A stretch of DNA of 64,000 nucleotides from Thielaviopsis euricoi (Eukaryota > Ascomycota > Sordariomycetes > Microascales > Ceratocystidaceae), in contig BCHJ01000012.1 of the NCBI GenBank assembly GCA_001599615.1, positions 62,001 to 126,000 of the forward strand, given 5' to 3'. The position numbers and the translations under genes are program-made. Under the pieces are notes generated by a model, which did not search any database, was not told the origin of the DNA, and saw only the letters and a program-made list of their open reading frames with translations. Of this stretch, positions 42,646-56,600 are shown piece after piece (within the stretch, counting starts at the first letter, position 1; the number at the start of each line of letters is the position of its first letter).

Positions 42646-43564
42646 AACATAAAAAAACACTTTCTCTTTTTCTTTTATTTCTCCCTTGTCTATGTCTTGT
42701 CGACGTTTATTTGTTATTTACCAATCAATCACATATTTTCCTTTCCTTTCTTCATTGCCAGCGTCAGTCTTTTCCTCTTTCAACAACCAACACAAAAAAA
42801 AACAAGAACAGAAAAAGAAAAATAAGATATTCTCACTCTCATTCGTTCTTTATCTCATATATCATTCTGGGTGGTTTCTTTCATTTTATATACACTTCTA
42901 TTGCTACTACTACTACTTCTCACATGCCTTGTTTATCACGATCTCTGTGTATTCCATATCTATGACGTTCGTTTTTCTCCTTTGTATGTTTGTATCAACT
43001 TCCAGCCATGGCCGCAACAACCAACTTAACCCCACCACCACCACTACCACTTCGTTATGTGTTTTTCTTTAAATAGCAGCAATAATATGTTATTACAACA
43101 ATAATCAAGTTACATACGCCCGTAACCCCGCTTAAAACCACAGCTAAAGCAAACAAAAAACAATAATACGTAAATATGTATGCGCCATCCATGACAGTAA
43201 AGATAAAAAGAAACATCAAAAAGAGAGAGGAGACATAATCAGTTCATGTCAAAAGGTCTGCTGAGTGTCAGTCACGCGTAAGAATACACCAAATGGCACG
43301 ACGACAACATGACCGCGCCATATCTCCCAGTCATCATTGTGAATACAGCATCCTCGTCATGGGTTGCTTGGACAATGGCTAGAAAAAAAAATGATAAAAA
43401 ATAAAAATAAAAAAAGGCACAAGGTCAGGACATATTTGGCTAGATTAAGGGTTGGAGTCGGTAGTTGTATAGCGTGTGTGTGTGTGTTTGTGTGTATGTG
43501 AAAGAGGGAGAGAAAGAAAGAGGCATGTTGATTTTGGCGTTTCGTTATTCGTTATTGGTATCAA
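42646..43564. other. Convergent 3' spacer, BDP1 / RAD23
   Basis: 919 bp between two genes facing each other. CT-rich on the left (BDP1 3' region) and AG-rich on the right. A TG microsatellite lies at about 43472-43500. No gene seen. Confidence 0.6.
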
Positions 43565-45936
43565 TCACTGTTCCGGGCCCTGATCATCCTCATCAGGCTG
43601 GTCAAAGAGAAAGTTGGCGGCAAGCTCTTCGTTCTTGTCGCAGGCAAAGTACGCCGTCATGGCCTGGTTAACGTCAAATCCTAGCCGGCAAAGCTGTCGG
43701 GCAAAAAGAAAAACACTCTGGTTAGTACTTTGTGTTGCAGTGTGTAAGGTAGACAGTGACGTCACCACACATGTGTCTACGGTGCGGGGACCAAGTAACT
43801 CACTCTCTCAATAGCATCTCTCTCTTCGGGGGTAACCTCAATGGCCTGGGCACCCGGGGGCAACGGTTCATCATCGGCAGCATCCTCGCCCAAAAGATTC
43901 AAAAACTGCTCGGGGTTGTTGGCAATCAGGTGGGCCAGCTGTGGGTTTCCGGCGCCGAGGGTCTGCAGAATCTGCTCGAGCATCTGGGGTTGCTGCTGAA
44001 CGACTTGGCGCAGCTGCTGGAACTGGGTGTTGTTGCGCAGGAAATCAAGGTTTCCGAAGCTGGCGGCGGCACCACCAGCAGCGGCAGCAGCGGCGCTGTC
44101 CTGGTTACCAGCCGAGCCGTGCTGGCGGGCTTGGGCGAGATCGAAGAGGTTGACATTGTCATCGCCAGTAGCGGCCTCAGAGTCGGCGGCCTCGGTGGCA
44201 GTGGCGGCGGCAGCAGCGTCAGCAGCAGAAGCGGCGGGGGCAGGGCGAGCAGCAGACTGGGGAATGCCCTGTAACAGAGTTAGCCAATGGTAGTTTATAT
44301 GTGTGGGCTAGCCACTATATCAATCGGGGGAATATAGGCAACAAAAAGGGAAAGAGGAAAAGAAGGAGAAAGAAAAACTCACGTTCAAGAGGTACTCAAC
44401 GGCGCGATCAGGGTTGTTGAAGGCAGCACGCATGGCGGCCTCAATCATGGGGCGCTCAAAACCCATGGCCTCCATACCAGCAATGGCTTCCTGAGTAGCG
44501 GCGCCCATAGCCATGGTAGACGGGTTGGAGAACGACGAGGCATCGGCGGTTCTAGCAGCCGGGGACGGCGTCGCGGGGGCAACCGGGGCGTTTCTCTGGG
44601 CAACGGGAGCGGCGGGAGTGGCGGTGGTGGTGGTGGCGGGAGCAGGCGTCGAAGGAACGGGGGCCGAACGAGAAGCAGAAGTGGCGGTGGCGGCGGCAGC
44701 AGGTTTAGGCTCCTTGGGCTTATTTGGTAGAAAAGTCAGCAAAGCATGTTTTAATTTATTTTACGATAGCGACAGAGTCGACGATATCGATAGACAAAGA
44801 AGAAACTGGTGCGATCTCCGTCACACATAGTCACCGGCGGTGTTGGTGGGACAAGAAAGACCCTGGTAGATATGGAGGGGCATTTTGAGTTGATTTTTTT
44901 CTCTTTTTTTTTTTTGGTGGGGAGGCAAACAATGACGACAGAGACGCAAAAGAGAGAGATGGGCAGGAAAAAAAGGCAAAAAAATGGACAGGTGGGAAAT
45001 AAATAACTGACCTTGTTCACCATGCACACAACGAAACCCTTCTCCTCAATCTTGTAAGTCTCGACCTTTTCTTCATCCTTGAGAATCTTGCCTGTAGAGA
45101 GCAGCAATTGGAGTCATGGTTAGCAGTGGAGCTCAGTGTATTTTGGCCTGGGTAGAATTAGGCGTGAATGGAGGCGTAATGGGTGGCGATTGCAGGCCGG
45201 CAGACAGACAGGGTGAACAAGGTAAATCAGAGGAGAGAAATGAATGAGCAGGTGCATGGAATGGCACATGCAGGCTGTAGCCGTCAACCATAGTAAGAAC
45301 AACGGCCGAGCAGAGTGCAATCAATGGGACAGGCGTGGACTGCTTGCTTACCTGAGTAGATGAGCTTCTGGTGCTTGGGATCCCAGCCCTTTTCTTCAGA
45401 GATCTTTTGCTTGAGGTCGGCGATCTATATGGCGGCAAGTTAGCGATCGGGTCGGTTGGCGGCGGCGGCGGCAGCAGCAGCAGGAAGTGGTGTTCGGCAT
45501 CGGGAAGCGGGACAGAGAGATAAAAATGAGGCCGATCGGCGGCAGTCGAGTATCAAGCGAGGCACGCGGTGCAATGAATGCAGAGTAAAAGTCGGCGGTC
45601 AATGGAGATGGGAGGAGAGCAGAGCAAGGCAAGGCAAAGCTAGGCAAGGCAAGGCAGAACTGGTGTCGTCATGGCATGTCATACCGAAATGGACGGCTCA
45701 ACCTCGAGCACGAATTTTTGCTGCTTGAGATCCTACACGGCGCAGAAGGTCACAGTTAGTCAACAAAAACCAACAGAGATCAAAACAAAGGGACAGCGAG
45801 ATTTAAGTATGCTGTCGTTGGTTGCATTGTGGTTGTTATCACCATCGCGGCAATGCACGCGCAAGGCGCCGGACCGAGTGTGGTTATTGTTGTTGATATT
45901 CGGGTAAACGGTACGTACCTTGAAAGTAATCTTCAT
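43565..45936 (-). CDS. RAD23: Rad23 ubiquitin receptor / nucleotide-excision repair factor
   Basis: Seven exons: 45936-45919, 45732-45685, 45424-45352, 45091-45012, 44718-44383, 44268-43804 and 43693-43565; 382 residues. Domains: ubiquitin-like, residues 1 to about 76 (MKITFKDLKQQKFVLEVEP..., IYSGKILKDEEKV, VVCMVNKP); Ala/Pro/Thr linker; UBA1 at about 146-185 (MGFERPMIEAAMRAAFNNPDRAVEYLLNGIP split by an intron); XPC-binding domain (about 256-315, QFQQLRQVVQQQPQMLEQIL); UBA2 at about 331-375 (RLCRLGFDVNQAMTAYFACDKNEELA). It carries ubiquitinated cargo to the proteasome and supports Rad4/XPC. The gene is intron-dense: introns of 186, 260, 260, 293, 114 and 110 nt total more than the coding sequence, and the first exon is only 18 nt. 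All junctions keep frame and have CTAAC or CTGAC branch sites. Confidence 0.95.
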
Positions 45937-48389
45937 GGCGATGATTTTGCTGGTGTGTGTGAGTTGAACTTTTGGAGGTTGTTTTTTTATAGAGGGATGT
46001 CGATGATCCCCAGATTTGACCAAGAAAAAAAAAAGAAGAAAAAAAAATTGATAAGATTTCAAGGTTGTTCAAGGGAAGAGAGAGAAAAAAAAATTATGTA
46101 GCGGTACTAAAAAGTGGCTGCTAAACAGGTTCAAATAGAGGTTTGCAGAAAAAATAGATGGAGAAAGAAGAGGAAGAAAAAAGAAGATACGGCGAGCGGG
46201 TCAAGAGAGAAGTAGAATTGACTTAACTGAGCGAACGAATTGAACTGAAGTGTTTGCTTGCGCGCTGTTGATCTACAGGTAGGGTAGGCAGCAAGAGCAT
46301 ACAAAGCACTTGCTAGAGCTTAAGCTTTTTTTTTTTTTTTGCAAGCTATAGGGTCTGCTCAGTAGAGCTGGGGGCCACTAACCCAAGCCAAAGCCACTAG
46401 CAGGCTACCACTGTTCCTCGACCAACCCAAACAGCCCAGCCTTGCCTTGCCTTGTCGAGTTTTGCACTCTCTAGGGCCCCCCAGTAGCAGTGTGCTTAGC
46501 GCACATGTTTCAACGTACAGAAGGAAAAAAAAAAAAAATAGTCCCTAGCTGTTGTCTCTGTCTGTCTCTTCGACTTGGTTGTGTTAGTCACTAGAAAAAA
46601 AAAACATATATATATACAAGACACAAGGTTGTATTCGTATCGGCTCTCTTTACTTGTTCCGGCCTGGTTCTAGAAGAAACAAGGAAGACCGAAAAAAAAA
46701 ATCCAGGCAAGCCACGAGAAACTCAACAATGATCGTCCATCCCATTCTTCGCATTGTTTTTTGAACCCACAAACAAACACAAAAAAAAGTTGTTTTAAAC
46801 TAACGAACAACGTTAATCTCAGCCTTGCCATTCTCACTCCCCAAAAAATAAAAGCAAAAATACCCCCCTGGCTTAACGCTGCTATTAATAAATACTGGCC
46901 TCCTACCTCTGCACGGGTACAAGAAAGGCTTCGACCATGGAAGATACCAGAAATACACCAACAACAGAATATCTGTTGCTCGCTATAGCCCTCCCTAGAT
47001 ACAGCCTAGCTTCTCACAAACAACCGTTCTCAACAGCACTACACTACTCCCGCAGCCACAAATAAAGTCGTGTCGTACGTACCGTGCTGGATTCAATACA
47101 ACCAGCTTTTTTTTTTTTTTCGCTGCTCCTCTCTTCTGATGACGAAAGGAAATGGTCACCTGGCTGTGCTGACTAGTGGAGTTGGATCGCCTGGTTGGTT
47201 TGGTTTGGCTTGGTTGGCTGACTTGACATTTCTTGCAGCACAGCACAGCAACAGCATAACACAGCACTGTAACTGTAACTGTAACTGCAGCTGCACTACA
47301 CATCTTCTCCTTTTTGCAATTGGAACTCCTTTGCCCAGTACCATGTACATTACATTAAAAATACTCCACACTACATTGCAGTACAGCAAAGCACAGCACA
47401 GCACACGAAACTGCTGCATGACTTGCTCGCTTGATTACTTTACCTCCTCTAGATTTTTTTTTAAACCTCCCATTAGCCTTATTAACTGTACTGTCACCTA
47501 AATTCCATTCTCTCCTATAATTACCAAACTCACAATGTAAACTCTCTACATTTCTTTTTCATGTTCTTCGAATTCATCACTCTCTCTCTTTTCAGTTATC
47601 GTTTCTTCCCCTCATGTATCACTCCCTTCCACTTCCCCTCCATCCTGCTTCCTTGCTCACTTTATCATTAACCATCCTGCCCCTCGGCCGTCGCCAACTT
47701 GAACTTGACTATCCGTAGCCCATCCCAGAATACTGTAGCGCGCCCTCGCTTCTCTTCCCCGGTTTGTGTTCTCTGCAGCACAGGACGCTGGAACGCCGCT
47801 TGTCGTTGGCTAGTCAGTTCGTAGTGATGCAAGTGCATGCCTAGCCCTGTCCTATCCTGTCCTATCCTGTCCCCTCCCCTCCCACGTCACACAAGGCTGG
47901 ACATACCATGTTGCCAACAACCCAAGTCTAGGCCCTTCCCGCCTTGTTCACATAACACCCTACCCTGCAACCACCACAACCACAAACCACCATGTATACA
48001 AAATACTATACGTCACCCAATGTCCGCTGTCAAGTAACTTTAAAAATAGATATAAATTTGCAGCAGAAGCCTCTGTCGGGCCAACAGCCGCCTAGTCTAA
48101 AAAAAAATAATAACAAAACAGATAAAAGATATAAACAATATAATCCCAAAAGAGTATCCCTAGAGAAAACAAAACGACAAAAAATATAAAACAAAAACAT
48201 TAAACACGTCCATGATGGATTCCAGAACAAAAAGCCTCCAGAGACCGTGTCTGGAGGGTATAAAAGACGGCTTTTTTTTCTTCGCAACCTACCCGAACTT
48301 GGAGGGGTGGAACGTATATTGTGCCTGCTCACTCTTTCCCTTTCCCTTTTTCTCTCTCTCTATTCTGTGTTAACAAGACAGAGGGAAAG

Positions 48390-48420
<31 letters not shown>

Positions 48421-48698
48421 AACACCTTGGAGCTATACATCCCGCCCAGGCAGAAAGGGAATGTACAATGACAAGTTCTAGTGGAATAAAACAAACGAAG
48501 AATATGCAAATGGAGGGAATATGCAAACGAGTATAAAAAAAAAAGAAAAAGAAAGGAGTGGTATCGAGGAAGATGATTGGTCGTTACAAGAGAAACACAG
48601 CTCCTCTTGTCTTGCAGTCGTGTGTCCCGTCAAGACCACAAAGGCCTTTCTATATCAGAACACAACAACAACAACACACCGCTGCGCATGTCGGCAAT
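45937..48698. other. 2.8-kb region: RAD23 promoter and MFS gene 3' flank
   Basis: No gene supported. The part next to RAD23 is AG-rich on +. Homopolymers include A29 at 48390-48418. Pyrimidine-rich runs lie near 47510-47680. Short repeat-made open frames were not accepted. Confidence 0.55.
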
Positions 48699-50618
48699 TT
48701 ACGACGACGACTGACCAGGGTCAGCCTTGGCGTTCTCCTCCTCCTTCTCCTTGTCCGCCTCGGGGTGCGTCTTCTCGTGGGTGCGCATGCGCGAGAGCAT
48801 GCTGCCAGTGCGCGAGTGGTGCTGGCGCAGGCTGCGGCGCTCCTTCTCCTCCTCGTCGGCCTCGGCCGCCGCCTCCTCCTCGGTCGGCTGCGGCTGGCCG
48901 GCCAGCATGCGCTTGAGCACAGCGTCAGCCTCGGCAGAGTACTTGCAGCGCAGACGGATGCTCTCGCCGTACTTGTAGAACAGGAACGGGCACGGCAGGC
49001 AGGCAAGAGCCAGGAAGGCGGGCACCGAAGAGGCCCAGTGGATACCAAGGTCATCGTACATGTCTAGTTGGGCACGTGTTAGTCGTTACAAAACAAATTG
49101 CCTCAAGAGGCTTCAGAAGGGAAATGGAAAACTTACAAGTAGTGAACAGAGGGAAAGCAGTACCAAACAGCGACCGCAGAACACTGTTGGCAGCAAGCAC
49201 CGACGCAGCAAAGATGACGTACGAGTCAATCAGGTAGTTAAGCAGCGACAGGAACACCATGACCAGACCGGTAGCGAAGAAGCCACCGCCAATAATGGGC
49301 ACAATCCAGTGGATCGAGTTGGAGTTGGTCCAGGCAAACCAGAACATGCCCAGGGGAATCAGCACGGAGCCGATAATGGCCGGGGGCAGACGGTCCTCGG
49401 GGCGGGCGCGGCCCTTGGCGTAAACAATGCTCAGGTAGCGCTTGTTGTCGTACAGGCAGTAGCTGGCGCCGGAAATCATGCCAACCATAATACCCAGGAA
49501 GGCCAGACTGCCAATGCTCTCGGACCAGCCACGGTGCAGCTGGAAGACAATGGGGTAGGCGGCGAAAAGCATGTACAGGGTACCGTAGATAATGGCAATG
49601 TACACCGAGGTCAGAGTGACAATGGGCTCGCGGAACAGCAGCACCCACGGGCGCGACAGAGCCACCTTGAACTCCTCGACGACCGTCTTTTGCGGGCGGA
49701 TCTTGTCAATCTTGGAAACGTACGACTTGCCAGTCATCTTGGACAGCTTGGCAGCACGCTCACGCAGCAGCACGGGCGCATACGTCTCGGGCACAACCAG
49801 CGAGTTGATGATCCAGATGGTGCCGGTGAAGATAGACATGAGGCCCTCGACCCAGCGGAAGCCCTCGTACTGGCCCAGGAAGCCACCGGCAATAGGACCC
49901 AGCGAGGGACCCAGGAAGGGCGCCAGGGCAAACAGAGCAGCAGCAGTACCACGCTCGTTGGCAGTGAAAATGTCGGCAATGACACCGCCCGAGTTGGTCA
50001 GCGTAGAAGCACCAAAGCAGCCGGCCAAGCAACGCAGGATAACCAGAGTAGCCATGTTCTTGGAGCCGGCGGCACCAGCGAGCAGGACGGTAAGAGCCAT
50101 GTAGGTACCAGCAAAGACAGTCTGGCGACCGTGAAGCTCAGACAGGGGAGCCCAGATCAGCGGGCCAATAGCGAAACCCAGCACAAACAGCGAGACACCC
50201 TGGGAAGTTTGTTAGCAGAGATACAAGCATGAAAACAGCTGAGCAAGGATTCATTAAGACGTACAAGAATAGCAACCTCCTCAGACACACCAAAGCTAAT
50301 CATAACCTGGGCCACACCGCCCGAGTAGGCAGACGAGTCAAAGGCCACGGCAAAGGTAGCCAGGGCCGACAGACCGGTGATGATCCACTTGCGGGCAAAC
50401 GAGAACTGCATGGGGTTGTGCGGGTCGGTGGGAAGCCAGTCGACGACATAGGGGTTCTCGGGCGTGCCGTTTCCGGGGTACTTTTGCTTGAGCACGGCAT
50501 CGTTCACGCCAGACCGCTCAAACACGATTTTCCAGTGCGAGGCGCGGGCAACTGGCTGCTGGGTTTCGACATCTGTGCCGGCGCCAGCATTGATGGTGGA
50601 ACTAGAAGAGTCCGCCAT
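48699..50618 (-). CDS. MFS drug/polyamine exporter (DHA1-like)
   Basis: Three exons, 50618-50265, 50199-49137 and 49063-48699, with introns of 65 and 73 nt; 593 residues. The cytosolic N-terminus includes NPYVVDWLPTDPHNPMQF just before the first helix, a standard lead-in for this fungal subfamily. Motifs include GFAIGPLIWAPLSELHGRQ (MFS motif A region), FGASTLTNSGGVIADIF and FLGPSLGPIAGGFLGQ (motif C-like). About twelve helices are expected. The last exon joins at LFTTYMYDDLGIHWASS and ends in a charged, acidic C-terminal tail (KEEEN region). Relatives are plasma-membrane proton antiporters exporting polyamines, azoles or other small toxic molecules; the substrate is not readable here. Confidence 0.92.
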
Positions 50619-53600
50619 GGCTGAAGAGTTGTTGTCGTCTGTTACGGTATGTGTGTATTCAGGTCGTCGTATGGGAAGGATTTGTAGATTCTAATAGAAG
50701 GGTTCTTGGACTTTTGTTATTTTCAAGTTATCCTCGTGTCGACAGGAGGAAGAGAAAAGATTAAAGAAAAGAATAAGAAGAAAAAATTATTAAAAATAAT
50801 TGTATAAAAAATTATCACTCACGAAGAGGAGGTCCAGGACATGTGCACAACAAAGACAAGACGAGGAACAAAAAAAAGAAAGAAGAAAAAAAGAGAGAAA
50901 AGAAAGGGAAAAAAAAGATCAAGAAAGAAGAACAAGCGGGAGGTGTTTTGGATGGGACGAGGGACATGGGCTGTTATATAACGAAGTGGCCGTTTTTCGT
51001 CTTCTACGCTCAATAGTTGAAATCTCGGAGACTGGGGCTCGGTTTACAGCACCAATGGCGCAACACTGGATTTTTGGCGACCGATCGGCTTTCTGGATTT
51101 TTTCTTCTTTTCTCTCTTTTTTTGCTTTTTCTTTTTCTTTTTCTTTTTTGTTCCTCACATGTTGCCTGTTTGCCCAGACCGCGCATTTCAACTATAAATT
51201 GGAACAAAACGACGTCCATTTAAGTTAAAGGGCCGGGGTTTGGGGGGGGGAGGCGTTGGCCTCAGCAGGGGCTTTCCTTAGCTTGGGATTTTGGTTGTAG
51301 GCCCCCCCTTGTTTTTGCTCTGCTCTTTGCTCTGCTTTGCGTCTCTCGTCTATTCGCACTCCCTTGTAACAAGAAATGTAACTAGAAAAAAAAGAAAAAA
51401 AAATATTTAGCTGCACAGCGCAACACAAAGCACGGCCAGAGACTTCTGTAACAGGTAAAAGCCCGGGCGGAGTTGACGCGGCAAGGGTGAAAGTCCGCCT
51501 TTGACGCAAGAAAGACGAGACAAGAGAAACGTGCTATTTCTTTTTCGCAGACTAGGTTAGGTTAGGTTAGCGCCTCTGGTGTGTCTTTCGTGTATATCAG
51601 CGCCGCCTTTTTTTCTTGTCTCACAAGACAATCATCTTGGGCTGGCACAAGAGAAGAAAGACAACAGTCAATTCCGCCCAATCAGTCCTATCTGTTGGGT
51701 TGGTGTCTTGATATGAAAGTATAGCTGTCGCTACCAATAGTGCTCTCGCTTCGGCGTTTAGACCCTGGCTGAGTTTTATTTTTTGTTTTTTTCTCGTTTT
51801 GTTCAGAGGGGGGCCGCAGCAATAGCGGTGGCACAGTGTGTCCCCCCCTTACCAGCGAGAGCCCACTATCCGGTCTTGTCTCGCGTCAAGTCATGATAAG
51901 CGGATAGAAATTCAGTGTAGGCGACGTCAGTTGATATGGATGGAATAGCGTAGCCGATGCGAATTTTGTGCTGGTTGGTGAGCAAAAACGAATAGTAAAG
52001 AAAATGCCAGAACAAAAAAGAAGACTAAAAGGCGGAAACGCCGCTCCGTGGCAATTCCGACGGGTGGATTGAAATGGAGTGCCGATGGCTTGTTTTTGCT
52101 TTTTCCCTGGCTTTTTTGACTAGTCATTTAGTAGAGTTTGAAGTCAACGCAACGGCTTCTTTTTCTCTTCTGGTGGGTGGTGATGTCGCTACTACCTTGG
52201 GCTTTGTGCAAAATTCTTCTAGACTATCGGCCCCGCTTTTATTACATAATCCACGCACAAAAAAAGATAAAGCTGGTCATTTTTTGTATTCCTAGTAACA
52301 TTCGTGCCTGACTGACTTTGACTTGCCTGGCTAGTGCAGTGAAAAGCAATACTCGGTACAATCCATGACTTTGACCAGGGCCTTTTTTTTTTTTTCTTAG
52401 GCGTGCTGTGCTGTGCTGTTCTGTGTTGTGATGCCGGGCTAGTTAATGCGGCAAAGGTTCTAAATCAAGCGTGGATATCCGATCTGCACTTGCATTTATA
52501 TTTGCACGATACCAGTATATCTGCAGGCCTTGCTGTCTATTGGCGCTCCCGCAGCGCATGCGCTGCTCTAGTTCTTTTGTACAGCACGCAGTCGGGTCGA
52601 GTCGAGTCGAGTCGATTTATCGGAGCGACAGGTGTCAAGCCGACTAGGTCTGCAGTCGAACAGCTCTGCGGTCACGCAAGCAAGCGTTTTAATGTATGTT
52701 TGCCGTTTTTTTTTTTTTTTTTTTTTTTTTTGCTTTTTGTGCTTTTGTGCTTTTGTGCTCGGCAAACAAATTACAGATCAGTGAGATGAGAGCACAAAGC
52801 GCGGTCAACAGCTCATGTTCTCTCTTCGTCTTGTCTCAATACTCCTCCCGCTTCTTTCTCGCTCCTCGGTGTCCCTTGCTTTTTTGCAACTCTGTTGGTG
52901 ATGTGTGTATTGGTATTGGCGTTGGTGCTGCTGCTACAGGACTGAAGCCACTGTAATTCTAGCATTGTATAGCTGCAAACAAGCGGTAGCAACGTGTTTG
53001 TTGTCCACTCCACTCACTACATTCACTACGCTCTCACTCACTACACTCAGTTAGTCCCTTTTTTGTTTTGCCGACCTAACAACCCAACCGCGGCACCTTC
53101 TCAAAGGAGCAATGCAAGTCGATTCCTTTGGCCTCGCTTAGTGCGCTCATCTCCCTTTCTCTTTTGTCTATATATTTAATGTATTTAATTATTATTGCCA
53201 TCCGCTTTATTGAAGCGAACTTTTTTCTTTTCTGCATCTCTTCTTTTCTTTTCTGCATCTCTTATTCTTCGTGTTGACGGCCTTGTCTTATCGCATTGAT
53301 GGGACCTTGACTTGACTTGATTCCAGGTGGCAATTGAGATGACTGGAATCAAGAAAGGTCAAAGCCGGTTTGATGATTGCCAGGTTATTATCTGAACTCG
53401 AGGCATTGATCTTTTTTCTAAAATAGATTTTCTTTTGGTTCTCTTGCATTGGTCTTTGGGATATCCAAGTCCAAGTGTTGAGGAAAGAAAAAAAAAAGCG
53501 TAAAAGAATAGTGTGTGCTGGATGGCATCCTTCCAAAGTGCAGAGTACGTATAGGCGTGTCAGCTAAAAATACAGCGCTAGTTTCTCGTTTACAGGCGCC

Positions 53601-56600
53601 GTATTGTAAGGCATTTTAAGCTCAGGCGCTGTGAGCAGAGGAACTGGGAGCACAGGCGCCATTTTGGCGTGTTGTTCTTTTTTTTTTTTTTTTTAATTCT
53701 TTTCCCTTTTTTTCTTTTGCAAAATTTTGCAGGGCCCCCCGTTGTCGTCTCTCTTGACCTAGCAAAGTCACAGGCCATGCCAGGCGAGACACTAACGCCC
53801 AATTCCGTCTGCCAAGTGACAACTTCTTTTTTGCTTTGTTTTTTTTTTTTTTCTTTCTCTCTTCTCTTCTTTATCTTGTCAAAAAACACAAGAAATGAAT
53901 CAAGGTGGCTGGTTTGAGCTTTGCTTTTATTAAACAAGGACGGTGATTTACTCACTTACTTGCTCGCCACTGAAAGCTATGGGTCACTCACACTATAGTT
54001 ACAGAGGGGCTGGACCCTGTATTTTTTATTGTTGGGTGATGTGCTTGGGGATGTCATTTCTGTCTTTTTTTGGTCTGCTAATTTGCATGGTTGTACACGT
54101 TATCCGGACAGGCGGAATGGAGTTTCTTTGATTAAGCTTGTTTGGCTCATCACGAAAAAGAAAAGAAAACGAAAAGACGAGAAAAAAGTAAGGAGCAGCG
54201 ACTCCCTTGAAAGCCAAGCCTAGACACGAGGATGACGCTGTGTGTGAGTATGTGATTAACAGTAGCATTTGCCAACTACAGGCAGATAGAAGCCCAAGCT
54301 TCCTTTTTTTAATTGTCTTGTTCTGTTGTCTCCCTGGATTTGTTCTGTGCCACAAAGTCTTGGGAGGGGAAGTCTTATTCCGCAGCAGAACAGAAATAAG
54401 AAAAAAAAATGACGAGCGAGAGAGAGAGAGCATTGACTGTTGTTGCGTCTCTGCTAATAGTTTGCTTTTCTTGGCTTGGCTTTGCTTGGCTTGTGACGCG
54501 GCTCAAAATACCCGCTCATTGTTGCTTTCTGACAACAGCATACTGAGTGTAATCAAGCTGATTTAAAGCTGTTATGCAACTGTGCAGTGCAGTGTTCTGC
54601 AGTGCTCTGCTCCGCTCTACTATAGTGAAATATGAGGCTGAGACGGAAAGCAGAAAGCTTGGCTTTCCTGCAATCACGGCAGCTTTGTGCGAGTAGTTTG
54701 TTTCGCCCGAGATGAGAGATGCAGATTCCAACCCTATTGCTGACAGACAGGACAGACAGTATGACATGCGATACGATACGCAGGTGTAAAGGCTGCTGTA
54801 ACGGTGGAATTCGATGACCAGCCAAGACATAGAATAGGGCAGAACAGAAAAGAAGACTAGAGTGAACAACAGCATAACCAGCCATTTGGGTACACTGTAC
54901 AAACAACTGATAAAGTAAACACTGGACTACAAAACACATGGTCTAGCCCAAGTGAAACTTGGGAATTTGTGATGAGTCGAAGAGGAGGAAGGGAGCAACA
55001 GGAAGAATGAAAGATAGAAGCTTCTCTTGTCTCCCCCCCCTTTTTTTCTATTTCTATACCGTCTACTATACGGTCTCTTTCGTTTTTTGAGCTGACAAGA
55101 TAGACAAGGCAATAATGCAATGCTATGCATGCGATACGATACGATGCGTTGCAGACGCAGACGCAAACACAGACGCAGACGGTGCAGGTCAAGTTGTCAA
55201 TGTAAAGGTCGAGGCCAAGACTAGTTAGTGCGTAATGAGGGGGAGGGGAGAGAATAAATGAATGAATGAATGAGTGAGTGGATGTCGCAACGGACCCTGT
55301 TAAAGATGAGATGAAGCAGGCCAGACATGCTTTGAAGTTGTGCGTGCATGACTGTTGGCTTGTTTGATTGTTTGATTGTTTCTTTCTTTAGATATTCAAG
55401 GGATGGAATGGAGGGTTATCGGGCCACCTACGGACGGCAATGCCATGCCTGTTCTCTAATGCAACGAAGAGAACGGCGACGGAACGGAGCGGAATGGAAC
55501 GGATGCGGAGAGTCGGTGTCAGTCGGTGAAGACTGAATAGAGTGCGACTTAGTTTTCTTTTCTCAAGCGCTACTGCAACTTGACTTGGCTTGGCTTTTAT
55601 TCCACCAGTCGGTCTTTTATGGTGTTTAGGTTCTAAAGGAGGGTTCTAAAGGAGCCACAGAGAATATTGGCAATAAATGGGGCGCCGAGAAAGAGAAGAA
55701 AAAGAATCTGTGGTGGAAAAGGGAAATAATAATAAAAAAAACTAAAAAATAAAGCGGACATATAGCGGGGCGTGTGGTGCGAGATGCAAAAATGTATTGT
55801 GCGTTCTTGTCTTAGGGCAAAAGTACCAGTACTAATCCCGGCAGGCGTCCAGGGCGGAGCGCATGAGTACCAGGTACGTACAGATCAAGCAGCCATTAAT
55901 GTCTCCAATGCACTGCTGCAAGTGGATGTGGGAGGTTTCTTTCTTTCTTTCTTAAAAAAAAAAAAAGTAAAAAGAGAGAAAGAAAGAGATTCCAAACCCG
56001 TGCTGCCCACGAAATGCTGTATTCTTGGTTGTGTGACCAAGACAGTTGGTTCTAATGTTTGTGGTGATTTTTATTGTGCCGTTCAAAGCTGGAAAAGACG
56101 GGATTTTAGTGGTCATCCACCCACTGTTTTGTTTTCTAATTTCCAATGGAATGTTGCGGCTTACGACCGTAACTTCCTTGTGTGATTTTGTGTGTGGGTG
56201 TGGATGAATGGGTGTGTTTGTTTGTTTGTTTGTTTGTTTGCGTGTTACAACGCTGAATGAGTTTTTTGTTCTTTTCGTTTATTCATTCGTTTAAATGGGT
56301 GAGGTGAGAGAGAGCACGCAGCAGCAGCAGCAGCAGAAACACAAGAATGACTGCTTGATGCGACATTACAACCACACCTGATTTATGATTATCCGAGGTC
56401 GTTTTTTTTTTCTTCTATCCTAAAGACAATTTGCAGAAAGTAAAAAAAAAATAAATAAATAAATCTCTGTCACTCGCCAAGCCTCATTTTCACTCAGCTC
56501 TAGAGACACACAGAGAGACACGCAGAATGTAAGCGCGGAATTGACGTGATGGGCCATAAAGCCATAAAGTCCGCGAGCTGGACGGCAGAAAAACTAAAAG

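Noticed and set aside
45092..45351. Possible intronic snoRNA in RAD23 intron 3
   Set aside because: No RTGATGA C box paired with a CTGA D box at suitable spacing was seen on the transcribed strand.
49060..50232. 390-codon open frame on + opposite the MFS gene
   Set aside because: Antisense shadow of transmembrane coding sequence, caused by codon bias.
51485..51530. GAAAGTCCGCC-like word reminiscent of RNase P/MRP RNA
   Set aside because: Only one short similarity; no paired conserved regions or Pol III signals found around it.
55772..56185. 137-codon open frame in the 6.5-kb desert
   Set aside because: Not repeat-only, but no domain, no pyrimidine-rich leader and an A-run inside; insufficient to call a gene.
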